Positions 1 through 5,569 of a DNA stretch of 6,736 nucleotides are shown here, in pieces. Source of the stretch: an uncultured Bacteroidota bacterium (GTDB lineage Bacteria; Bacteroidota; Bacteroidia; Chitinophagales; Saprospiraceae); NCBI GenBank assembly GCA_937926185.1, contig CALEYM010000093.1, positions 1-6,736 of the forward strand, given 5' to 3'. A program made the translations under genes and the position numbers. Position 1 is the stretch's first letter. Every line of letters starts with the position of its first letter. The notes beneath the pieces are model-generated. The model was not told the origin of the DNA. It saw nothing but the letters and a program-made list of their open reading frames with translations, and searched no databases.

Positions 1-49
1 GGGTGCCTGTTGAACTTCGGTAAAATTTTTATTCGATGAATACGCAGAA

Positions 50-74
50 TTTCCAAGTTTTAAAACCTTGGAAA
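50..74. promoter_or_regulatory. Near-perfect palindrome upstream of pckA, candidate operator
   Basis: The left arm TTTCCAAG (50-57) is exactly complementary to the right arm CTTGGAAA (67-74). The centre TTTTAAAA (58-65) is itself self-complementary, with one extra C at 66 breaking the symmetry. It ends 11 nt before the -7 element at 86-93, so it covers or borders the -33 region. A symmetric site there fits a dimeric transcription regulator, either a repressor or an activator contacting the polymerase. No T-run follows, so it does not look like an intrinsic terminator for an upstream gene. The bound protein is unknown; the palindrome is seen directly, its function is inference. Confidence 0.5.
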
Positions 75-85
75 GTCTAAAGCCG

Positions 86-93
86 TATCTTTG
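86..93 (+). promoter_or_regulatory. pckA promoter, -7 element TATCTTTG
   Basis: TATCTTTG matches the Bacteroidota sigma-ABfr -7 consensus TAnnTTTG at every fixed position. A convincing -33 TTTG at the usual spacing is not visible (TTG occurs at 68-70, closer than usual), which suggests activator help or a weak -33. Transcription would begin a few bases downstream, giving a leader of roughly 65-70 nt before the ATG at 166. The in-frame TTG at 91 lies inside this element, which argues against it as a start codon. Confidence 0.6.
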
Positions 94-165
94 TCCCGCC
101 CAGGCGATTGTCGCCAACACCACCACCACCACATCGTATCACCTAACCATTTAAAACAACTCATA

Positions 166-1788
166 ATGCAGGAAGTTGGATTTAAAAACCCTGCGGCCTC
201 GCTCGACACGCTCGGGTTGAAAGGCCTGAAAAAGGCGTATTGGAACTTTGGCCCGGAAGAACTCGTGGAACATTCTATTGCCAAAGGAATGGGCCAACTG
301 GCCGACAGCGGCGCTTTGGTCATTAATACCGGCGAATTCACGGGCCGGTCGCCAGAAGATCGCTTCATCGTGGATGACAGCATCACCCGGAACAAGGTAC
401 ATTGGGGTAAAGTGAACAAACCTTTCGACCCCAAAAAATTCGATCAACTCTGGCGCAAAGCCTGCGCTTATCTGCGGAAAAAAGAAGTGTACGTGCGCGA
501 CGTCATGGCCAATGCCAGCGCCGATCCGGAGTACCATCTGAACATTCGCGTGGTGACCGAGTATCCCTGGAGCAACCAGTTCGCTTACAATATGTTCCGC
601 CGCCCGGACAGAGAAGATTTACTTCATTTCGATCCTGCCTGGACGGTGCTCTGTGTCCCCGGCTTCAAAGCCGATCCTGAAACGGACGACACCCGCCAGC
701 ATAATTTTGCCATTATCAATGTGAAGAAAAAACGCCTGCTGATCGGCGGCACCGGCTATACCGGCGAAATTAAAAAAGGTATTTTCTCGGTGATCAATTT
801 CATTTTGCCCATCAAAACCAATGCCCTGCCGATGCACTGCTCCGCCAATGTGGGGCGCAACGGCGACATTGCCCTGTTCTTCGGTCTGTCGGGTACCGGG
901 AAAACCACCCTCAGCGCCGACTCCAACCGTCCGCTCATCGGCGACGACGAGCACGCCTGGAGCGATGCCGAGGTATTCAACTTTGAAGGCGGCTGCTACG
1001 CCAAAACCATCGACCTGACCGAAGAAAAAGAACCGGATATTTTCCGGGCTATTCGCCACGGGGCCATCCTGGAAAACGTCGGATTTCTGGAGCACTCCCG
1101 CACGGTCAACTACGCCGACCGGAGTATCACGGAAAATACCCGCGTTTCCTATCCTATCCATTTCATCTCCAATGCCGTGCCTACCAGCAACGCGCACGGA
1201 AGTCCGAAAAATATATTTTTCCTTGCCTGCGACGCTTTCGGCGTTTTGCCGCCCATCAGCAGGCTGACTACCGAGCAGGCCATGTATCACTTCGTGAGCG
1301 GATACACGGCGAAGGTGGCCGGTACGGAAATCGGTGTTAAAGACCCGAAAACAACCTTTTCCGCCTGCTTCGGCGCGCCGTTCCTGCCGTTGCACCCAAC
1401 GAGGTACGCCGACATGCTGGGCAAAAAACTGCGCCAAAGCAAAGCGAACGTGTGGCTGGTCAACACGGGTTGGAGCGGCGGCCCTTACGGCGTGGGCAGC
1501 CGGATCAAACTGGCCTACACCCGCGCCATGATCACCGCCGCCCTGAACGGCGACCTCGATCACGTACAGTACGAAACCCATGAAGTTTTCGGCCTGGCCA
1601 TGCCCAGACACTGCCCGAACGTGCCGGACGAAATCCTCAATCCGCGCAACACCTGGATCGATAAAAATGCGTACGATGCCAAGGCCAATCAACTGGCCAA
1701 CGAATTCGTCCGGAACTTCGAAAAATTCGCCGATGAGGCCAAGCCGGAGATATTGGCAGCCGCGCCGAGGGTATTGGAGGTGGTATAA
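166..1788 (+). CDS. pckA: Phosphoenolpyruvate carboxykinase (ATP)
   Basis: Cytosolic enzyme that interconverts oxaloacetate plus ATP with phosphoenolpyruvate, CO2 and ADP. It is the entry step of gluconeogenesis; in some fermenting bacteria it runs in the carboxylating direction. The product is 540 aa, the length of the E. coli enzyme. Visible landmarks are the oxaloacetate-site arginine in GEFTGRSPEDR (R61), GYTGEIKKG (Y198, K204) and the metal-ligand histidine in LPMHCSANVG (H224). Also present are the P-loop GLSGTGKTTLS (240-250, K246), the kinase-2 metal site IGDDEHAW (D260, D261) and NTRVSYP (R326). All expected catalytic residues are present, so the enzyme should be active. The ATG at 166 is chosen over an in-frame TTG at 91 because it gives the family length and TTG91 falls within the promoter. 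A 75-nt gap with its own promoter element separates it from the next gene, so it is probably monocistronic. Confidence 0.97.
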   Translation: MQEVGFKNPAASLDTLGLKGLKKAYWNFGPEELVEHSIAKGMGQLADSGALVINTGEFTGRSPEDRFIVDDSITRNKVHWGKVNKPFDPKKFDQLWRKACAYLRKKEVYVRDVMANASADPEYHLNIRVVTEYPWSNQFAYNMFRRPDREDLLHFDPAWTVLCVPGFKADPETDDTRQHNFAIINVKKKRLLIGGTGYTGEIKKGIFSVINFILPIKTNALPMHCSANVGRNGDIALFFGLSGTGKTTLSADSNRPLIGDDEHAWSDAEVFNFEGGCYAKTIDLTEEKEPDIFRAIRHGAILENVGFLEHSRTVNYADRSITENTRVSYPIHFISNAVPTSNAHGSPKNIFFLACDAFGVLPPISRLTTEQAMYHFVSGYTAKVAGTEIGVKDPKTTFSACFGAPFLPLHPTRYADMLGKKLRQSKANVWLVNTGWSGGPYGVGSRIKLAYTRAMITAALNGDLDHVQYETHEVFGLAMPRHCPNVPDEILNPRNTWIDKNAYDAKANQLANEFVRNFEKFADEAKPEILAAAPRVLEVV

Positions 1789-1831
1789 ATCACCAAGAGC
1801 GTTTATTCCTTAAAGTTGTATTAAAGTACTC

Positions 1832-1839
1832 TACATTTG
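1832..1839 (+). promoter_or_regulatory. -7 promoter element TACATTTG for the small exported protein gene
   Basis: TACATTTG fits the Bacteroidota -7 consensus TAnnTTTG at all fixed positions and lies 24 nt before the ATG at 1864, so the leader would be only about 15-20 nt. The -33 region shows no good TTTG at the usual distance. The in-frame TTG at 1837 is part of this element and is therefore unlikely to be a start codon. Confidence 0.55.
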
Positions 1840-1863
1840 CCCGGTCAAAACAAAACTCGGCCA

Positions 1864-2301
1864 ATGAAAATTTTCTGCTACACCGCTCTCTTGCTCGCGG
1901 CAACCCTGTTCGGAAGTCAATGTAAAAACACCAGATACACGCCGGAAAGCCTGCCGGAAGACCGGCTGTTGTTCGGCGAAGGCGGCGGTTTTGCCGGCAT
2001 TGAAACCACTTATGCGCTGCTCGAAAACGGCCAGATATTTAAGTTCGATTCCAAAGCGCCGGCGCCGATGGAAATTGGCGGCACAAAGAAAAAAACTGCC
2101 AACCGGCTGTTTGAAACGGCGGAGTCGCTGGGTTTGCTGACGCTTGAGTTTAAACATCCGGGAAATATTTATCAGTTCATCGAGTTTCAGGATGACGGTA
2201 AAAAAAGTCGGGTTGTGTGGGGCGACAAGGATCATCCTCTCGATTCGAAAATTGCTGACTTATACCAGCAACTCACGCAGATTACAGACAAAGCAAAATA
2301 G
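1864..2301 (+). CDS. Small exported protein of unknown function, possible lipoprotein
   Basis: The product is 145 aa. It opens with a signal sequence: Lys2, then a hydrophobic stretch (residues 4-17, FCYTALLLAATLFG), then GSQC with Cys20. The cysteine placement suggests lipidation and outer-membrane or periplasmic anchoring, but Gln at -1 departs from the usual [A/G/S]C lipobox, so cleavage by signal peptidase II is uncertain. The mature part has a conserved-looking block GEGGGFAGIETTYALLENGQ (38-57), a basic helix GTKKKTANRLFETAESLGLL (73-92), then HPGNIYQFIEF (98-108) and VVWGDKDHP (117-125). I recognise the style of an uncharacterised Bacteroidota protein family but cannot assign a function; no catalytic motif is evident. 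The ATG at 1864 places the signal sequence at the N-terminus. The gene is 86 nt from the peptidase gene on the same strand, so the two may be co-transcribed. Confidence 0.85.
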   Translation: MKIFCYTALLLAATLFGSQCKNTRYTPESLPEDRLLFGEGGGFAGIETTYALLENGQIFKFDSKAPAPMEIGGTKKKTANRLFETAESLGLLTLEFKHPGNIYQFIEFQDDGKKSRVVWGDKDHPLDSKIADLYQQLTQITDKAK

Positions 2302-2307
2302 GTATAG

Positions 2308-2370
2308 GCAGGATCGGCAGGATTTACAAGATCGAGCGTAAAATGATCCTGTAAATTCCGGCGACCCTGC
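2308..2370. repeat. Long imperfect inverted repeat between the two exported-protein genes
   Basis: Arms of 26 nt at 2308-2333 and 2345-2370 match in 21 of 26 positions when one is reverse-complemented, leaving an 11-nt loop (2334-2344). The best-conserved block is TTTACA next to GATC. The left arm also contains a 9-nt tandem period, GGCAGGAT at 2307-2314 and again at 2316-2323. The repeat begins 7 nt after one stop codon and ends 16 nt before the next ATG, so it occupies most of the gap. In RNA it would fold into a long hairpin. It has no following T-run long enough for a standard terminator. It resembles interspersed GGATTTACAGGAT-type intergenic repeats that I recall from bacterial genomes; membership in such a family is inferred from memory. 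Confidence 0.6.
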
Positions 2371-2386
2371 TCAATTAAAATTTAAC

Positions 2387-4462
2387 ATGAATAATTTCCG
2401 TCTCCCCGCCCTGCTTCTTGCAGGGCTTTTTGCACTGGTATCCTGCCAGCAAAAAACCGAAAAACCGGCAGAACAGACCACTACTCCCACCGCCAACCGC
2501 GTCATACTCGATACTTTCGCCGACCTGCAAATCCTGCGCTACGAACTGCCAGGATGGAACCAACTCAGCCTACGGCAAAAGACGTTTATTTACTACCTGG
2601 GCGAAGCCGCCCTGGCAGGCCGGGATATCATCTACGACCAGCACTGCAAATACAATCTGGCTATCCGGAAAACACTGGAAGCCGTCCATAACACCTACAA
2701 GGGCAACCGGAATTCAGCTGACTGGAACGCTTATGAAGTCTACGCCAAACGTGTCTGGTTCAGCAACGGCATTCATCATCACTACAACGAAACCAAGTTT
2801 TTGCCCGGTTTTTCTAAAGAATATTTTGCAGAACTGGTAAAAAACAGCGACGCAAAGGCATTGCCCTTACTGCCTAATGAAGATGCCAATGTTCTTATCG
2901 CCAAACTTACCCCGGTGATGTTCGATCCCGGCGTTTTAGCCAAACGCACCAATAAAGATGAAGGCGCAGACATTGTGAAAGAATCGGCGGTCAATTTTTA
3001 TGAAAATGTGACAGCAGCACAGGTGGATGAATATTACCACAAACAATTACAGGCTGCCGGCAAAAATGCGCCCATGGTCGGCCTGAATTCCAAACTGATC
3101 GCCGACGCCAACGGCAAACTGACTGAACTGGTATGGCGAGCCGGCCCAAACAGCATGTACGGCGCCGCCATCGATAAGATCGTGGCTAATCTGGAAAAAG
3201 CTATCCCGTATGCCGAAAACGAACAGCAGAAAAAAGCCATCCAACTGCTGATTGAATACTACATAACCGGCGATCTGAAGAAATTCGACGAATACAATAT
3301 CGCCTGGGTACAAGATACGGCCAGCACCATCGATTTTATCAATGGTTTTATCGAGGTATATCACGATCCCAAAGGTTATAAAGGCGACTGGGAGGCCGTG
3401 GTGCAGTACAACGACCCCGATGCCACCCAAAAAATGGCAGTCGTGAGCCAGCATGCCCAATATTTTGAAGACAACAGCACCATTCCGGCTGCCTACAAAA
3501 GGAAAAGCGTAAAAGGCGTTTCGTACAGGGTAATCAACGTAGCGATGGAAGGCGGCGATTGCGCTCCCTCCACGCCCATCGGCATCAACCTGCCCAACTC
3601 TAATTGGATCCGGGCTGACTTTGGCTCCAAATCGATCAGCCTCGACAATATCGAAAATGCATACGCCAAAGCGGGCGGCGCGGCTGCCACGGCCGAATTT
3701 GCCAACGACGCCGAAGAAGTGGAACGCTCCAAAAAATACGCCGAAGCCTGCGGCAAAATGCACACCGCGTTGCACGAGGTGATCGGCCACGCCAGCGGTC
3801 AGCTCAAACCGGGCATGAAAGAACCGCACATCACGCTCAAACATTACGCCAGCACCCTCGAAGAAGCCCGGGCCGATTTGGTGGCTCTGTATTTTATGCC
3901 CGATCCGAAACTGGTGGAGTGGGGTCTGCTCCCGGATAAGGAGGCTTACAAAGCGGAATACGATCAGTATTTGCGCAACGGCATCCTGCAGCAACTTCGC
4001 CGCATCCAGCCCGGCGACAACATCGAGGAAGATCACATGCGCAACCGTCTGCTCGTTGCTTCCTGGGTATTTGACAAAGGTAAAGCCGAAAACGTGGTGG
4101 TACGGGAAGTGCGCAACGGCAAAACCTACCTTGACATCCGCGATTATGCCAAACTACGCGATTTGTTCGGTCAGTTATTGTCGGAAATCCAACGCATCAA
4201 ATCGGAAGGCGATTTTGCGGCTGCCAGCAAACTGGTGGAAGGCTACGGCGTAAAAGTGGACGCCGAACTGGTGAAAGAAGTTAAAGGCCGCTATGCCAGC
4301 CTGCCTACCAAGCCCTACTCCGGATTCGTGCAGCCGCGGTTGGTGGCCGTCACCGACGCCCAAGGTAATATCACCGACGTGAAAGTGGAACTGGAACTGG
4401 ATTTTGTGAAACAGATGCTGCGGTATGGGAAGGAGTACGGGTTTTTGCCGGTTTACAACTGA
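2387..4462 (+). CDS. M49-family zinc dipeptidyl-peptidase (DPP III-like), lipoprotein
   Basis: Zinc metallopeptidase expected to release dipeptides from peptide N-termini. The product is 691 aa, near the size of other bacterial M49 enzymes. The N-terminus is a lipoprotein signal: hydrophobic residues 6-18 and lipobox LVSC with Cys20, followed by a Gln/Lys/Glu/Thr-rich linker. It should thus be lipid-anchored outside the cytoplasm. The zinc site is the six-residue M49 motif HEVIGH (463-468: ligands H463 and H468, catalytic E464) plus EEARAD (492-497), where E493 should be the third ligand. The 30-residue spacing between H463 and E493 is shorter than I recall for animal DPP III and fits bacterial members. 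Upstream, DFINGFIEVYHDP (316-328) and KGDWE (332-336) are family-conserved segments. A role in nutrition from extracellular peptides is likely but inferred. The ATG at 2387 is preceded by an A/T-rich leader without a Shine-Dalgarno sequence. The gene's end overlaps the opposite-strand neighbour by 10 bp. Confidence 0.93.
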   Translation: MNNFRLPALLLAGLFALVSCQQKTEKPAEQTTTPTANRVILDTFADLQILRYELPGWNQLSLRQKTFIYYLGEAALAGRDIIYDQHCKYNLAIRKTLEAVHNTYKGNRNSADWNAYEVYAKRVWFSNGIHHHYNETKFLPGFSKEYFAELVKNSDAKALPLLPNEDANVLIAKLTPVMFDPGVLAKRTNKDEGADIVKESAVNFYENVTAAQVDEYYHKQLQAAGKNAPMVGLNSKLIADANGKLTELVWRAGPNSMYGAAIDKIVANLEKAIPYAENEQQKKAIQLLIEYYITGDLKKFDEYNIAWVQDTASTIDFINGFIEVYHDPKGYKGDWEAVVQYNDPDATQKMAVVSQHAQYFEDNSTIPAAYKRKSVKGVSYRVINVAMEGGDCAPSTPIGINLPNSNWIRADFGSKSISLDNIENAYAKAGGAAATAEFANDAEEVERSKKYAEACGKMHTALHEVIGHASGQLKPGMKEPHITLKHYASTLEEARADLVALYFMPDPKLVEWGLLPDKEAYKAEYDQYLRNGILQQLRRIQPGDNIEEDHMRNRLLVASWVFDKGKAENVVVREVRNGKTYLDIRDYAKLRDLFGQLLSEIQRIKSEGDFAAASKLVEGYGVKVDAELVKEVKGRYASLPTKPYSGFVQPRLVAVTDAQGNITDVKVELELDFVKQMLRYGKEYGFLPVYN

Positions 4463-4938
4463 TACGGCCGACCCGGCAGCCACCTCCCTACCTTTTCACA
4501 ATACCGCTCATACCCTTCCCCGAATTGCCTGCGCAAATACGGCTCCTCGTACAACCGGATAAATAAATTAAAAAGCAAAAAAACGAGGCCCGTATAACCC
4601 AATAGCGGCATCGACTCAAAGAGCAGCGTTTCCCCCAGTAAAACGGTCGTAACACCGAGGTACATCGGATTGCGTACATAGCGGTACAACCCGGAGACGA
4701 CCAGGCGCCGAGCCGGATCGACGGGGGAGAGCGTGCCTTTGCCTTGCGTGGCAAAAGCGTAGATGCACCACAATAGAATACAAGCGCCGGCTCCAATGAG
4801 CAGCATCCCGCTCCATTGAAACCGGCTCCATTGGTGGATACCGGAACCCACCCTGGACAAAATGATCCATGGCAGCAGCATGCTAACTGTTCCCGGGCAA
4901 ATTATGACCCACAAAAGGCTGCGCAGAAATAGCCACAT
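4453..4938 (-). CDS. Membrane methyltransferase, ICMT/phospholipid-methyltransferase-like family
   Basis: Small integral membrane protein of the superfamily that includes isoprenylcysteine carboxyl methyltransferase and phospholipid N-methyltransferases; these transfer a methyl group from S-adenosylmethionine to a membrane-embedded substrate. With the chosen start it is 161 aa. Hydrophobic segments lie at about 8-27, 43-63 and 96-128 (probably two helices). The SAM-binding signature is GLYRYVRNPMYLG (83-95), followed by the EEP...FGEGYERYCEKVGRWLP block (131-155). The substrate cannot be deduced; bacterial members are rarely characterised, and protein prenylation is not expected in Bacteroidota. 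The start at 4938 gives the usual length and N-terminus of this family. In-frame ATGs at 4980 (175 aa) and 5028 (191 aa) are alternatives, but the added region is A/T-rich. A near-match to the -7 consensus (TTTTTTTG, minus strand, 4962-4969) would fit the shorter form. The gene converges with the peptidase gene. Confidence 0.85.
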   Translation of the reverse strand: MWLFLRSLLWVIICPGTVSMLLPWIILSRVGSGIHQWSRFQWSGMLLIGAGACILLWCIYAFATQGKGTLSPVDPARRLVVSGLYRYVRNPMYLGVTTVLLGETLLFESMPLLGYTGLVFLLFNLFIRLYEEPYLRRQFGEGYERYCEKVGRWLPGRPYQL

Positions 4939-5116
4939 GATCAGATGTTTTTTTCCCAGGTCAAAAAAACGAATAAGCATTGGTTTGTGAAAAATTTTTA
5001 TTTTGGAATATTGGGCATCGCTGTACATTCGCCGAATAAAACCAATTCATTAATCACTCAAGCCGCGCGGTAAACAGAACTCCGGGAACAGAAAAAACAT
5101 TTATTTTTTCACCTAA

Positions 5117-5128
5117 AACAGTACTGTT
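5117..5128. promoter_or_regulatory. 12-bp perfect palindrome abutting a start codon
   Basis: AACAGTACTGTT is perfectly self-complementary and ends at the base before the ATG at 5129. A weak -7-like element, TATTTTTT (5102-5109, one mismatch to TAnnTTTG), lies just upstream, which would place the palindrome at or just after the transcription start. It could be a repressor site or reduce ribosome access. A 12-bp palindrome can also arise by chance; function is inferred. Confidence 0.3.
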
Positions 5129-5548
5129 ATGAACACCCGTGTTTTACTTGCTGCACTGGCCGGTGGCGTGGCCATATTTCTTTTGGGATGGCTTGTCTAT
5201 GGTATTCTCTTAATGGATACAATGCGATCCATCAATCCGCAGGTTGAAGGCTATGAAAAAACGGAGCCGCAATTGTGGGCTATCGCGCTGAGCAACCTGG
5301 TTTGGGCACTGTTCTATGCCCTCATCTTCGATCGTTGGGCGGGCATTTCCACTTTTAAAACCGGGGCCATTGCCGGGGCCTGGATGGCTGGTCTGCTGGC
5401 CTTAAGCATCGATTTGTATTTCATTGCGGCCACAAACGTAATGAGTATCAATGGCTTATTGCTGGACGTAGTCGTGAATATAGTGATGGGCGCGGCGTTG
5501 GGTGGCGTTGTTGGCCTGGTATTAGGTTATCGGCAAGGCAGCAAGTAA
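5129..5548 (+). CDS. Four-helix integral membrane protein of unknown function
   Basis: The product is 139 aa and almost wholly hydrophobic. Four predicted membrane segments lie at about residues 5-28, 49-67, 77-101 and 110-134, joined by a soluble loop at 30-48 (MRSINPQVEGYEKTEPQ region) and ending in a short basic tail (YRQGSK). Glycine is frequent in helices 1, 3 and 4 (GG12-13, GAIAGAW, GAALGGVVG), which suggests tight helix packing. Buried polar residues D95, D113 and N117 are unusual for a purely structural protein and could mark a functional site. The N-terminal pattern (hydrophobic run, then GWLVYG) resembles small DUF1761-like membrane proteins, but I cannot make that assignment firmly. 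The ATG at 5129 is the first good start and puts helix 1 at the N-terminus. It is divergent from the methyltransferase gene and convergent with uvrB, only 21 nt away, so it is probably transcribed alone. Confidence 0.8.
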   Translation: MNTRVLLAALAGGVAIFLLGWLVYGILLMDTMRSINPQVEGYEKTEPQLWAIALSNLVWALFYALIFDRWAGISTFKTGAIAGAWMAGLLALSIDLYFIAATNVMSINGLLLDVVVNIVMGAALGGVVGLVLGYRQGSK

Positions 5549-5569
5549 TTTTTTACCAGAAAACTGTAC

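Noticed and set aside
36..80. 14-codon open frame (ATG at 36) as a possible leader peptide for pckA
   Set aside because: It lies upstream of the proposed transcription start and across the palindrome, so it would not be on the pckA transcript; no independent support.
91..165. N-terminal extension of PckA from TTG91 with a five-histidine run
   Set aside because: The TTG is within the -7 promoter element, the extension is absent from the family, and the ATG at 166 gives the standard 540 aa.
619..1692. Long minus-strand open frame (357 codons) opposite pckA
   Set aside because: It lies wholly antisense to an intact, fully recognised pckA, has no recognisable domain and has a Phe/Gly/Val-rich composition typical of a mirrored frame.
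3047..4036. Minus-strand open frame (329 codons) opposite the M49 peptidase gene
   Set aside because: It is antisense to the zinc-site region of a clear peptidase gene; its composition is shadow-like and it has no motif.
5063..5070. CCGCGCGG palindrome in the divergent intergenic region
   Set aside because: It is an 8-bp GC palindrome expected by chance at this size, with no positional relation to a promoter element.
5545..5566. Bidirectional terminator between the membrane protein gene and uvrB
   Set aside because: Only tiny stems are present (GTAA/TTAC around T4, and CAG/CTG around A4); neither is stable enough to call an intrinsic terminator.
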